Source: an uncultured Alistipes sp.
GTDB taxonomy: Bacteria > Bacteroidota > Bacteroidia > Bacteroidales > Rikenellaceae
Assembly (NCBI GenBank): GCA_900545315.1
Contig: UQYM01000015.1
Span: forward strand, 1-57,148
Length of the DNA: 57,148 bases
Direction: 5' to 3'
The notes under the pieces are model-generated. The model was not told the origin of the DNA and did not search any database. It worked only from the letters and a program-made list of their open reading frames with translations. Shown here piece after piece: positions 37,001 to 45,875 of this stretch; position 1 is the stretch's first letter; each line of letters begins with the position of its first letter. Position numbers and translations under genes: made by a program.

Positions 37001-38272
37001 CCGGAAGGCTTCTCACTGCCATCCTATAATATTCCTGCATGGCAAAAGGCACACGAAATTCCTGACGAAGAGTTGTGGGCAGAGCGTCTGATTTTGAAGA
37101 AAAAGCTGATCAACCAGATCAAAAAACGGGTAAGCGATCCCGGACAGTTCCGTTTCGACTCTCCGGCACAGTTGATCCGCATTCAGGAGATGCTGAAACC
37201 TGATATTCTGACCATCGGTTTCGCCCGCCGCTTCGCGACTTACAAACGAGCTCACCTGCTCTTCACGAACCTGGACCGTCTGGATGCGATCGTCAACAAT
37301 CCGGAACGGCCCGTACAGTTCATCTTCGCCGGCAAGGCACACCCGAACGACAAACCGGGACAGGATCTGATCAAACGAATCGTCGAGGTGGCTGCCATGC
37401 CTCGTTTCGTAGGACGCATCATCTTCCTGCAGAATTACGACATGGAGTTGGCCCGTCGCATGGTACAGGGTGTCGATATTTGGCTGAACACGCCGACCCG
37501 TCCGCTCGAAGCATCGGGCACCAGCGGCGAAAAGGCTGTTATGAATGGTACGATGCACTTCAGCGTACTCGACGGCTGGTGGGTTGAAGGTTACCACGAA
37601 GGCGGCGGTTGGAAGCTCCCGATGGAACGCACCTTTGAGGACCAGAACTTCCAGAACGAACTGGATGCCGAGCTGATCTACAACACGATTGAGAACGAGA
37701 TTATTCCGAAATACTACAATCGTGGCACAGACAACATTCCGCACGAATGGCTCAACTCCGTGAAGATCTGCATTGCCGACATTGCCTCGAACTTCACCAC
37801 GAACCGTATGCTGGCCGATTATCAGGAGCGGTTCTACGACAAGCTGTTCGCTCGCAACACCAAGATGAGGGCAGAGAACTTCCAAATGGCTCGGGAGATT
37901 GCCGCCTGGAAACGGAAAGTCAGCAACGCATGGGACAAAGTACGTATCGTAAGCGTTCAACGTTTTGACATGGGTAAAGAGGCGATTATGATTGGCCACT
38001 CATACAACATTGAGGCGGTAATCGATGTTGACACACTGCGTTCGGAGGATATCGGAGTTGAGGTGATCATGGCCAGCCAGATCGACAATAACAACGTTCA
38101 TATTATTGCCAAACGGGAATTGAAGGTAGAACGTCAAGAGGGTTCGTTAGTCTTCTACAAGCTGTCGTTGACCCCTGACACAACCGGTTCATTTGACATT
38201 GCGATTCGTGTCTTCCCGAAAAACGAAAAACTGCCTCACCGCATGGACTTTGCTTTGGTTAAATGGGCCTAA
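34010..38272 (+). CDS. Fused GT3-type glycogen synthase and GT35 alpha-glucan phosphorylase
   Basis: One 1,420-residue frame encodes two enzymes. Residues 1 to about 560 match the eukaryote-like glycogen synthase family GT3: FEVSWEVCNKVGGIHTVIAT near the start, HFHEWMTSSGG (161-171), TTHATVMGR, and the nucleotide-sugar motif YYEPWGYTPLE (Glu442). Residues from about 585 match bacterial alpha-glucan phosphorylases: a DUF3417-type cap (ERTLPKRLHPLEELSKNLWW), IGYFSMEYGIHSSL, and the cofactor site EASGTSGEKAVMNG with the PLP lysine at about 1175. The synthase half should use UDP-glucose; the phosphorylase half releases glucose 1-phosphate. ATG 34010 is preferred over 33953 because the extra 19 residues are poorly protein-like. 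Debranching, GT4 and GH57 genes follow. Confidence 0.92.
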   Translation: MSTKEIHLSPDYLFEVSWEVCNKVGGIHTVIATKALTVTEQLHDHYMLIGPDIHREEGNHEFEEDPTLLADWRESMFKAGIRIRIGRWKIEGRPLTILVDFTEFFSHKDEVLKRLWESYRVDSISGQWDYIEPVLFGYAAAKVIENYVQAFCTAADKIAGHFHEWMTSSGGLYLMKKKPEIATVFTTHATVMGRCIAGNGMPLYGDLTRLNSDELARRFNVVAKHSLEKTAAEHYDCFTTVSDLTARECKYLLHKDVDLVTPNGFEDDFVWADDVLEQKRKEARQQMISIAEICLGIHYDAEPLIVGTSGRYEFKNKGIDVFVDSLIQLANGPASALKRPVLACITVPAGNNGPRKDLQARLKDASAQIDSSVIRNTTHYLSAPEWDPIINKIKDTKLMDPSSPVQVIFVPSYLNGHDGIFDKDYYEMLCGMDITVFPSYYEPWGYTPLESVAFGVPTVTTSLAGFGLWVAEHCKEHKGVEVIDRNDDNDAQVTTRIASSIVKFSNMSARDYTTYQNSALKTSEIALWENLFAYYANAYDIALEKMSMRRSGFEYEGGGNQDEQINFVRQQLVSNRPTWTRLMVERTLPKRLHPLEELSKNLWWSWHPEAYEIWEYINYDLWVACEKNPIDFLDKLNYSRLVELEKDETFLAKMDNTYAKFKAYMDQKKEAKGPKIGYFSMEYGIHSSLKIYSGGLGILAGDYLKEASDKNVPMIAVGLLYRYGYFTQRLSSAGDQEASYEPQNFTKLPITPVRDEHGNWLSIQLGLPGRIVTGRIWRCDVGRTELYLLDTDHDLNREEDRAITYHLYGGDWENRLKQEMLLGIGGMRLLHTIGVHQDVYHCNEGHAAFIGIERIHDLIDKRKLSFSEALEVVRSSSLFTTHTPVPAGHDAFPESMIRQYMGHYPDRLGITWEQFINLGKTNPNDPNEKFSMSFLACNLSQEVNGVSWLHGEVSKDILGGMWPGYFKDELHIGYVTNGVHFPTWCATNMRRLYAKYFPEGFSLPSYNIPAWQKAHEIPDEELWAERLILKKKLINQIKKRVSDPGQFRFDSPAQLIRIQEMLKPDILTIGFARRFATYKRAHLLFTNLDRLDAIVNNPERPVQFIFAGKAHPNDKPGQDLIKRIVEVAAMPRFVGRIIFLQNYDMELARRMVQGVDIWLNTPTRPLEASGTSGEKAVMNGTMHFSVLDGWWVEGYHEGGGWKLPMERTFEDQNFQNELDAELIYNTIENEIIPKYYNRGTDNIPHEWLNSVKICIADIASNFTTNRMLADYQERFYDKLFARNTKMRAENFQMAREIAAWKRKVSNAWDKVRIVSVQRFDMGKEAIMIGHSYNIEAVIDVDTLRSEDIGVEVIMASQIDNNNVHIIAKRELKVERQEGSLVFYKLSLTPDTTGSFDIAIRVFPKNEKLPHRMDFALVKWA

Positions 38273-38335
38273 CAGACAATATCTCCCTCACTCGTAGAGG
38301 ACAATAGATGATAAAATTCTTCAACATTGTTTACC

Positions 38336-38370
38336 AATAAGCCTGGGTTTCAACCCAGGCTTATTTTTTT
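38336..38370 (+). terminator. Rho-independent terminator after the fusion gene
   Basis: AATAAGCCTGGGTT pairs with AACCCAGGCTTATT around a 2-base centre (functional loop TTTCAA), followed by five T residues. It ends the synthase-phosphorylase transcript 64 bp after the stop. Confidence 0.93.
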
Positions 38371-38785
38371 ATTAAAACTGCTGTCCCCCAAAATCACATC
38401 AAACGCTCTTCTTCGATTCTGACGCATATTCCGGCACAGAATCACTGCTTCCCGAATACGATCTCCGATACTTGTCACTAACCGAGCAACAGTCATCTCG
38501 CAGAAGTTCTGTAATCCATAGCTCTATAATCTTTATCCATACCATATTTACTGCAAAATTGCTCATTCCATTTTATACGTCTAAGTACAGATCTTTTCAC
38601 TATTCCGTCCCCAGCCATCAGCTATACCCAGGGTTGCACCCATCTCAAAGCAGACGAAACCGTCATAAAGGCCCTTACAAGCGACATTTTGCACATTTAA
38701 TTAACATTAATATTTAATATTTGATTCAAAGCATACTCTTCTTGATATTTTTATTTATATTTACGAGTAAGAAAATTTGATTCGC
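38371..38785. other. AT-rich non-coding gap
   Basis: No gene is visible. The right end (38700-38785) is very AT-rich, with near-matches to the -7 consensus (AATATTTG at 38716-38723 and TATATTTA at 38757-38764). These probably contain the promoter of the debranching-enzyme gene. Confidence 0.45.
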
Positions 38786-40948
38786 ATGAGCGTTCTACAC
38801 TTTGACAAAAACGAGTTGGGCAACCTCGAATACTCCCTGCGCCGTGAGATGCTAAGCACCAATCGTGCGGGCGGTTACATGAGTACCACCATGGTCTGCT
38901 GCAACACACGCAAATACCATGGGCTGGTCGTCTGCCCACGCAACGAAGAGGAGGCGGACAACTATGTATTGCTGTCGTCGATCGACGAGACGATCGTTCA
39001 GCATAACCAAAGTTTCAATCTCGCCATCCACCGTTTCCCAGGCGTGTATGAGCCTCGTGGACACAAATACATTGTTAACTTCAATTACACCCCCACCCCG
39101 ACAATCACCTATCGGGTGGGTGGAGTCACCCTGCGCAAAGAGCTGTTGTGGATCCACAGCAGAACCCAACTGCTGATTCGCTACACCCTGCTTGAGGCCC
39201 GGTCTGAAACCTGGCTGAGGTTACGCCCCTACCTGGCATTCCGCAAAAGCCACGAGCTCACCCATGCCAATATGGTAGCCGATACGCACAGCTATCCTGT
39301 AACCGGAGGTGTTTGCAACCGTTTGTATGACGGTTTTCCCTGGTTATACCTGCAAACAAGTGCCGAAGCCGAATTCATTGCAGCACCTGATTGGTTCTAC
39401 AACTTCGAATATGCGGAAGAGGCCCGCCGCGGATACCCCGCACACGAAGATCTGTTGACCACAGGCTATTTTGACATGAAGATTGCCAAAGGGGATAGCA
39501 TCATCTTCTCCTGCGCCACCGGCCAAGCCAAACCTGAAGAGCTCGAAGAGATTTTTGCCGAGGAGTTGGCACGGAGATCGAATAAAATCGATTTCTTCTC
39601 ATGTCTGCGCCATTCGGCACGACAATTTATCGTACGGCATGGCAAACGCACTGAAGTCGTAGCCGGATATCCTTGGTTCGGACGGTGGGGCCGCGATACC
39701 TTTATTGCGCTGCCGGGCATCACCCTGACCCAAGGGAATGTTCAGGATTGCCGGGATGTTATCGACACCATGGTCAACGAGATGCATGACGGGCTGTTCC
39801 CCAATATGGGCAGTGCCTACAACTCGGTCGATGCACCGCTATGGTTCTTCTGGACCCTGCAAGCGCTGGAGAAGCATGTAGGAGCAGCTGTAATCTGGAA
39901 ACAGTACGGGCACGCCATGAAAGAGGTGTTGAAAGCCTACCGTCGAGGCATCGGAGAACATATCCGCATCCACGACAACATGCTGGTTTGGGCTTCGAAT
40001 CCCGATTTGGCGATGACCTGGATGGATGCTGTTGTGGACGGTAAGCCGGTCACCGGACGCGATGGGTATCAGGTCGAGATCAACGCACTCTGGTACAACG
40101 CTGTTTGCTACACCCTGGAGCTGGCACACAAATTCCGGGACACCACCTTTGTGCACCAATGGAAAGATATCCCCGAACAGATCAAGGCATCGTTCCTCAA
40201 GCTGTTTTGGAATGAGAGTGAAGAGTACCTTGCGGATTATGTTGACGAACAAGGGCAAAACATGTTCATCCGCCCGAACCAGATCATTGCCTGCTCGCTG
40301 CCTTACCGCATGTTGAATGAGGTTCAGGTTCTGGGTGTGTTGTTGATTGTACGGCGCCACCTGCTCACTCCGAAAGGGCTGCGAACCCTCTCGCCGAGCA
40401 ACCCGCTGTATGAAGGACGTTACGAAGGTGATCAGCCTACCCGTGACAGGGCCTACCATCAAGGTACGGTATGGCCTTGGCTGCTGGAGCACTATGCACA
40501 AGCCTGCTTCAACATCAAGGGGGCCGATTTCTGCAATGAAGCGATCGAACTGATCAAAAACTTCGAAGAGGATATCAGCGATAACGGTTTGGCCTCTATC
40601 TCGGAGATCTACGATGGCGATCCACCATTCGATGCACGTGGAGCCTTCTCGCAGGCGTGGAGTGTCGGAGCCATCCTGCGTATCAACGAGATGATCGAGA
40701 ATTACGGCGGCTATCAACAAAAAGAGTCTTGGGAATGGTTACCGAAAAGAGAGGGCCGGTCATCGTGCCCCAATCGCAAAACGATTCCTCCGAGGCTGAT
40801 TGAAACCAACCCAAAAATCGAAACAGGGGTGGTGGAGGAAAGTCGAGGAAAAGGGACGAGAGAAAGAGAGAGAAAGAGAAAAAGAGAGAAAAAAGAAGGA
40901 GAAACACAGAAACGAAAAGAGGTCAAAAAAGGGGTCGAGCGATTGTAA
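38786..40948 (+). CDS. Glycogen debranching enzyme (amylo-alpha-1,6-glucosidase) with basic low-complexity tail
   Basis: A 720-residue protein of the bacterial amylo-1,6-glucosidase family (GDE_C type). The N-terminal domain has LSTNRAGGYMSTTMVCCNTR. The catalytic (alpha/alpha)6-barrel contains YPWFGRWGRDTFIALPG, VDAPLWFFWTLQ and DRAYHQGTVWPWLLEHY. It removes alpha-1,6-linked glucose at glycogen branch points, complementing the phosphorylase upstream. ATG 38786 is chosen over the TTG at 38777. The recognisable fold ends near WEWL (about residue 653); the last 67 residues are a Lys/Arg/Glu-rich extension encoded by a purine-rich tract, unlike anything I know in the family. The next gene is 225 bp away on the same strand. 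Confidence 0.9.
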   Translation: MSVLHFDKNELGNLEYSLRREMLSTNRAGGYMSTTMVCCNTRKYHGLVVCPRNEEEADNYVLLSSIDETIVQHNQSFNLAIHRFPGVYEPRGHKYIVNFNYTPTPTITYRVGGVTLRKELLWIHSRTQLLIRYTLLEARSETWLRLRPYLAFRKSHELTHANMVADTHSYPVTGGVCNRLYDGFPWLYLQTSAEAEFIAAPDWFYNFEYAEEARRGYPAHEDLLTTGYFDMKIAKGDSIIFSCATGQAKPEELEEIFAEELARRSNKIDFFSCLRHSARQFIVRHGKRTEVVAGYPWFGRWGRDTFIALPGITLTQGNVQDCRDVIDTMVNEMHDGLFPNMGSAYNSVDAPLWFFWTLQALEKHVGAAVIWKQYGHAMKEVLKAYRRGIGEHIRIHDNMLVWASNPDLAMTWMDAVVDGKPVTGRDGYQVEINALWYNAVCYTLELAHKFRDTTFVHQWKDIPEQIKASFLKLFWNESEEYLADYVDEQGQNMFIRPNQIIACSLPYRMLNEVQVLGVLLIVRRHLLTPKGLRTLSPSNPLYEGRYEGDQPTRDRAYHQGTVWPWLLEHYAQACFNIKGADFCNEAIELIKNFEEDISDNGLASISEIYDGDPPFDARGAFSQAWSVGAILRINEMIENYGGYQQKESWEWLPKREGRSSCPNRKTIPPRLIETNPKIETGVVEESRGKGTRERERKRKREKKEGETQKRKEVKKGVERL
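40838..40945 (+). repeat. Purine-rich low-complexity tract
   Basis: The coding strand is almost entirely A and G here (repeated gagaaag/agagaaa units). It encodes the charged tail of the debranching enzyme and may be prone to slippage. Confidence 0.75.
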
Positions 40949-41173
40949 CAGGCATAATCTGTTAGAAATAATATGTGGAGCTGACTCCCCCCTGAGATGA
41001 ATTGGAGGACACAGGGCAATAGTCACAATGACGATAAGGGACAGCAGACAGTAGATCGTCTCGACAGTTACTGCGATGCAGTTTGTTGCTATTGGGATAG
41101 CCGATATTTGGTCCACCGGGAGCAACAAGATACGAATTAAGGAATACGAGGAACAACAATAAAAGCAAGACAG

Positions 41174-42460
41174 ATGAGAGTTTTGATGTTCGGCTGGGAG
41201 TTTCCCCCACATATTGCAGGAGGTTTGGGAACTGCCTGCTACGGCATGACGCGAGGGTTAGCCCAGCATGGTGTAAAGGTGATCTTTGTCATGCCCAAGG
41301 CCTTTGGCGACGAAGACCAGCAGTTCGTACGCGTCGTCAACGCGTCGGACGTGGAGACCCTGTACGGAGATCCGAAACAACAGAGCATCTGGGATAAACT
41401 CACGTTCATACACATCAATTCGAACATGGTGCCCTACATCTCTCCGGAAGAGTATGCCAGCTATTCGGAGCAGGCACGCCAGACCGGCAGCTTCCCCACG
41501 CAGGGCGATGTATGGAAAGAGCGATACAACTTTTCGGGGAGCTACGGACCGAATTTGATGGAGGAGATCGCACGTTACGCCATGGTAGCCGCGCAGGTAG
41601 CCAAAAACTTGGCCGGCCAGTTCGACATTATTCACGCCCATGACTGGCTCACTTACTACGCCGGCATTGCGGCCAAACGCGTCTCGGGCAAACCGTTGGT
41701 TGTACACATGCATGCTACGGAGTTTGACCGCAGCGGAGAAAATATCAACCAGCAGGTTTACAACATCGAACGAACCGGCATGATGGAGGCCGATCGGGTG
41801 ATTGCGGTCAGCAACCTGACGCGAAACATCATCATCAACAAATACGGGATTCTGCCCGAAAAGGTGGTCACTGTACACAACGCCGTACGATTCGCGGCTC
41901 AAGAGCATGAGACCGAAAAGCGCGGAGTTGATGATAAAATCGTCACCTTCTTGGGACGTATCACCTATCAGAAAGGGCCGGACTATTTTGTCGAGGCGGC
42001 AGCCAAGGTTCTCAAACGGGTCGACAACGTCCGTTTTGTCATGGCGGGTAGCGGGGATATGCTCAATCACATTATCCGCCGTGTAGCCAAACTGGGCATT
42101 GCAGACCGGTTCCACTTTACGGGATTCCTGCGGGGAGCCGAAGTGCAGAAGATGTTTGCCCTCAGCGATGTTTATGTCATGCCGTCGGTCTCCGAGCCGT
42201 TTGGTATCTCTCCGCTTGAGGCGATGAAATCGAACGTGCCGGTCATCATCTCGAAACAGTCGGGTGTAGCCGAGGTGCTCGACTACGCAATCAAAGTCGA
42301 CTACTGGGATGTTGACGCACTGGCCGATGCCATTTACGGACTTGTCAAATATCCGGCTTTAGCCAAGATGTCCTCGGAGCGCGGATGCCACGAAGCGACC
42401 AACCTACGGTGGGAGGATGCAGCCGGCGAGATTGTCCGCGTCTACGAGTCGGTCCTCTGA
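41174..42460 (+). CDS. GT4-type glycosyltransferase of the glycogen locus
   Basis: A 428-residue GT-B fold glycosyltransferase. It starts MRVLMFGWEFPPHIAGGLGT, a synthase-like N-terminus with a Gly-rich loop. The middle has FDIIHAHDWLTYYAGIAAKR and PLVVHMHATEFDRSGE; the C-terminal half has KIVTFLGRITYQKGPDYFVE and the EX7E motif SEPFGISPLEAM (Glu341, Glu349). Such GT4 proteins are regularly found with GH57 and debranching enzymes in Bacteroidota and probably extend alpha-glucans from a nucleotide-sugar donor, but donor and product are unproven. With the neighbours on each side it likely forms a three-gene unit. Confidence 0.88.
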   Translation: MRVLMFGWEFPPHIAGGLGTACYGMTRGLAQHGVKVIFVMPKAFGDEDQQFVRVVNASDVETLYGDPKQQSIWDKLTFIHINSNMVPYISPEEYASYSEQARQTGSFPTQGDVWKERYNFSGSYGPNLMEEIARYAMVAAQVAKNLAGQFDIIHAHDWLTYYAGIAAKRVSGKPLVVHMHATEFDRSGENINQQVYNIERTGMMEADRVIAVSNLTRNIIINKYGILPEKVVTVHNAVRFAAQEHETEKRGVDDKIVTFLGRITYQKGPDYFVEAAAKVLKRVDNVRFVMAGSGDMLNHIIRRVAKLGIADRFHFTGFLRGAEVQKMFALSDVYVMPSVSEPFGISPLEAMKSNVPVIISKQSGVAEVLDYAIKVDYWDVDALADAIYGLVKYPALAKMSSERGCHEATNLRWEDAAGEIVRVYESVL

Positions 42461-42740
42461 CGTAGGACGAGGGCAGGAGACGAGCAAAAGCAAGGAGCCG
42501 GGCAGCACAAGAGGCGCACCAAGACAAGAGGAGCGGCAAGGAGGCAAGACATGGAGGCAAAGTAAGGAGGCGACGCACGGAAGCAAAGCAAGAAAGCAAA
42601 GGCTAGGCAATGAGGTCAACAAGATCTCGACTTTGGGCTGACAAGAGGTTCTTCCAGCAGCTTCTCATAACCAAGCAGGCAACTGAATATTATAACATTG
42701 GGCAAACGTTGTTCAAATCATAAAACGACAAACAAAAAAC
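42461..42740 (+). other. Purine-rich spacer between the GT4 and GH57 genes
   Basis: From about 42461 to 42615 the coding strand is strongly enriched in A and G (agcaaaagcaaggagc-type units), as in the 3' end of the debranching gene. No open frame looks real. The right part is AT-rich and leads into the GH57 start. Confidence 0.5.
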
Positions 42741-42749
42741 GATATACAC

Positions 42750-43973
42750 ATGATGAAGACCGTCTGCTTTTATTTTCAGGTACATCAACCTTTACGGCTG
42801 AAACGGTACCGTTTCTTCAATATGGGTAAGGACCACAACTATCTGGACGATCTGACCAATCGGACGATTCTTCAGAAAGTCGCACAGAAATGTTACCTGC
42901 CGATGAACGCCCTGTTGCTGGACCAGATCAAGGCACACAAAGGCAAGTTTCGGGTAGCCTTCTCGATGTCTGGTTTGGCGATCGAACAGTTCCGCACCTA
43001 TGCGCCCGAGGTACTTGACAGTTTTCGTGCTTTGGCCAAAACCGGCTGCGTAGAGTTTTTGGGTGAAACTTATGCCCATTCGCTCGCCTCACTGATCGAC
43101 CGCGATGAGTTTATCGAACAGGTGAAAATGCACTCCGATGTCATTAAGCAGGAATTTGGGGTACGTCCCCGTGTCTTCCGCAACACGGAGCTGATCTATT
43201 CCGATTCGATTGGCGAAACGGTCTCCGAAATGGGATTCGAAGCCATGCTGACCGAAGGTGCCAAACACATTCTCGGATGGAAGAGCCCCAACTTCATCTA
43301 TGCAAACGCAAAGGACCAAAAATTGCGGCTGCTGCTCCGTAACTTTAAACTCAGCGACGACATCGCTTTCCGCTTTTCAAACAAGAGTTGGAACGAATGG
43401 CCGCTAACGGTTGAAAAATATGTGGGATGGCTCACCGATCCGAACATGAGCGGCGATACGATCAACCTGTTCATGGATTATGAAACCTTTGGCGAACACC
43501 AGTGGGCCGAATCGGGCATCTTCGATTTCATGCGCTACCTGCCCGGAGCCATCATTGACAGCGGTTCACTCCGGTTTGCTACGCCATCCGAGGTGGCTGC
43601 AGAGTTCCAACCGGTTGCTGTACTCCATTCGCCCTACCCCATTTCGTGGGCTGATGAGGAGCGTGATGTCACGGCCTGGTTGGGGAACGAACTGCAAAAC
43701 GAGGCCTTCACGAAACTCTATGCCCTCAAAGATAAGGTTCACCAGCTCAACAGTCCCGATCTGAACTACGTTTGGCGTTTCATGCAGAGTTCCGACCACT
43801 TCTACTACATGGCAACCAAATGGTTCTCGGATGGAGACGTGCACAGTTACTTCAATCCTTACGGTTCACCTTACGAAGCGTTCGTCAACTACATGAACGT
43901 ACTGAGTGATTTCGAGATCCAGATTAAACGTCGGTTGGAGGCTTATCAAGACAAACAGGCTGTCCCGGCTTAA
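42750..43973 (+). CDS. GH57 alpha-amylase-type glycoside hydrolase
   Basis: A 407-residue GH57 protein without a signal peptide, hence cytoplasmic. The family signature regions appear in order: FQVHQPLR (region 1), GETYAHS (region 2), FRNTELIYSD with the likely nucleophile Glu147 (region 3) and FMDYETFGEH with the likely acid/base Asp243 (region 4). GH57 includes alpha-amylases, 4-alpha-glucanotransferases and branching enzymes; the length and context fit an intracellular amylase acting on glycogen or maltodextrin, but branching or transfer activity cannot be excluded. No separate GlgB is in the window. A terminator follows about 280 bp downstream. Confidence 0.92.
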   Translation: MMKTVCFYFQVHQPLRLKRYRFFNMGKDHNYLDDLTNRTILQKVAQKCYLPMNALLLDQIKAHKGKFRVAFSMSGLAIEQFRTYAPEVLDSFRALAKTGCVEFLGETYAHSLASLIDRDEFIEQVKMHSDVIKQEFGVRPRVFRNTELIYSDSIGETVSEMGFEAMLTEGAKHILGWKSPNFIYANAKDQKLRLLLRNFKLSDDIAFRFSNKSWNEWPLTVEKYVGWLTDPNMSGDTINLFMDYETFGEHQWAESGIFDFMRYLPGAIIDSGSLRFATPSEVAAEFQPVAVLHSPYPISWADEERDVTAWLGNELQNEAFTKLYALKDKVHQLNSPDLNYVWRFMQSSDHFYYMATKWFSDGDVHSYFNPYGSPYEAFVNYMNVLSDFEIQIKRRLEAYQDKQAVPA

Positions 43974-44250
43974 TTGAGATGGGACCGCATCGGACTCAGC
44001 CTAAAACTGCCGGATACAGTCGGTTTCGAAACTTTCTGATCGATTGCGTTATGGTGAAGCACCTAAGGAGGGCAACAAAGCGGTAAGAGCGAAGGCGCGA
44101 GCAATAGACTATGCCGAGACGCCTAACTTGACGCTCAGCTCTGGGAGACAGGCATTGGTTGCACGTTTCCGCCACTGTTGAACAAGCGCAAAGACACAGA
44201 GTGCCCTTACTCCAGCACAACGGCACAACATGCGATAAATCATTTTAAGG

Positions 44251-44277
44251 ACAGGTCTCCTCAGGGAGGCTTGTTTT
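44251..44277 (+). terminator. Probable terminator of the debranching-GT4-GH57 unit
   Basis: ACAGGTCTCC and GGGAGGCTTGT form a 10-bp stem (with two G-T pairs) and a 4-base loop followed by TTTT. The surrounding 43974-44600 contains no gene I can support. Confidence 0.65.
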
Positions 44278-44608
44278 GTATTGTCTAATACGAAAATATG
44301 CAAACTGTCGCAGAGCACAGACAGCCTGGGGAAAGAGCATCGAACCCAAACGGCGCAAATCCGATTGGATTGGCCACTACGGCAACCGTATGATGCATGG
44401 TGAGGAGACAGCGAGTCGTTAGGATCGAAGAGTTGAATCGTTACCCGTTTGGGGCAGATAGATTTTGTCCGGAAACGCGATTTAGCGGCCTGAAGTTGCG
44501 CCGTAGAGAAGCCAACCAACTATTCACCACGTCTCGATTGAGTAGCCATTCGGACAAAAAAGCTGCAACGAAACGGAGAGCAGAGGCGTAATTATTAAAA
44601 TTTTATTG

Positions 44609-44616
44609 TATTTTTG
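44609..44616 (+). promoter_or_regulatory. Candidate -7 box for the TlpA-like lipoprotein gene
   Basis: TATTTTTG matches TAnnTTTG, 25 bp before ATG 44641, so the leader would be short. No clear -33 element. Confidence 0.45.
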
Positions 44617-44640
44617 GGACATAGAATCCAAAACCTCGAA

Positions 44641-45795
44641 ATGAAAAAACTGTTGTTACTGTCAGCAATGGCCATAGTGGCTGCTTCATGCGGACAAAAA
44701 AACAAAGCCCACATATCGGGAACCTTCTCCGGGATCAACAAAGACACGATCTATCTGGAGATGATCACGACCAAAGGTGTTTCCGTGGTTGACTCTACGG
44801 TAACCAACCAACACGGCAATTATAGTTTTACGGTCACTCCTGAGGATGCATCTCCCACCTTTTACAACCTCGTTTACAAACAGAGCCGTATTCCGTTGAT
44901 CGCCTCTCCTGGAGAGAAGATTGAGATCAACTCGCTGTGCGACCTTCGCCACAATTACACGGTGGAGGGCTCCGAAGAGTCGAAATTGCTCAAGGAGTTT
45001 AACACACTCTATACAACGGGGATCAGCGCTCTTGACTCATTGGGCAATCTGTATGCGGAAACAGCACCTGACAGCGATGCCCGTCGTGAAGCGCTGCTGC
45101 AAGAGTACACGCAGCATTATGTCAAGATCAAACGGGAGCACATCGCCTTTTTGGTGAAACATGCCGGCACAATGACCGCCGTCTATGCGCTTTACCAGCG
45201 TCTGCCGAATGATGAGGCGCTGTTTGATGCCAACGACAGCCGCATCTACTACCGCATGGTAGCCGATTCTGTCAGCAAGAAATATCCCGCTTCGCCCCAT
45301 GTGGTTGCTCTGCTCCGCGATCTGAAAGAGATGGATGACGCAGCAGCTTTGGCTCAGCGCATGAACAGACAGCAACGTGCCGAGGCAGCTTTGAACCATC
45401 CCGAAATCAAACTGCAGGACATGTTGGGTCAGGAGCATAAATTGTCGGATCTGAACGGCAAGGTGGTATTGCTCTATTTCTGGTCCATCACCGATCCGAA
45501 CACCAGCGCGATGAACAACGAGATGAAGGCTATCTACAAGGATTACAAAAACAAAGGGTTCGAGATCTATCAGGTTGCCCTGGACGATGATAAAGCCAAC
45601 TGGGTGATGGCCGTACAGACCCAGAAACTCCCGTGGATCAATGTGATTGACCCGGCCGGATTTACCGGTTTGTCAGCCATGAGTTACAACGTAGCTGCCA
45701 CTCCGGTGAACATCTTGCTTGACCGTGAAGGCAACATTGTCGATCGCAACCTGCGGGGCGAACAGTTACGCACCCGTCTCAACGGACTTCTGTAA
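44641..45795 (+). CDS. DUF4369/thioredoxin-fold lipoprotein lacking the CXXC motif
   Basis: A 384-residue lipoprotein (MKKLLLLSAMAIVAASC, Cys17). An upstream TTG at 44614 is disregarded. Residues about 25-115 form a DUF4369-like beta domain (HISGTFSGINKDTIYLEM), a helical region follows (about 125-250), and the C-terminal about 130 residues are a TlpA/AhpC-type thioredoxin fold: LSDLNGKVVLLYFW, then a cis-Pro region VAATPVNILLDREGNIV. Where TlpA proteins read WCPPC, this one reads TDPNT (Asp285 and Thr288 replace the two cysteines), so thiol-disulfide exchange is not possible at that site. A structural, binding or peroxidase-unrelated role is possible; function unknown. Confidence 0.85.
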   Translation: MKKLLLLSAMAIVAASCGQKNKAHISGTFSGINKDTIYLEMITTKGVSVVDSTVTNQHGNYSFTVTPEDASPTFYNLVYKQSRIPLIASPGEKIEINSLCDLRHNYTVEGSEESKLLKEFNTLYTTGISALDSLGNLYAETAPDSDARREALLQEYTQHYVKIKREHIAFLVKHAGTMTAVYALYQRLPNDEALFDANDSRIYYRMVADSVSKKYPASPHVVALLRDLKEMDDAAALAQRMNRQQRAEAALNHPEIKLQDMLGQEHKLSDLNGKVVLLYFWSITDPNTSAMNNEMKAIYKDYKNKGFEIYQVALDDDKANWVMAVQTQKLPWINVIDPAGFTGLSAMSYNVAATPVNILLDREGNIVDRNLRGEQLRTRLNGLL

Positions 45796-45875
45796 GCGCA
45801 TAAGCCCAGCGTCCAATCCACTTTTACACCGAGGAAGAGCTTAGGTCACTTCCGTTTTAGACACTACAAATAGCC

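Noticed and set aside
40838..42615. A/G-rich tracts considered as a CRISPR or tandem repeat array
   Set aside because: No fixed repeat unit or spacer pattern; simple purine low complexity.
44109..44519. 136-residue minus-strand frame after the GH57 gene
   Set aside because: Cysteine- and arginine-rich random-looking sequence overlapping the putative terminator.
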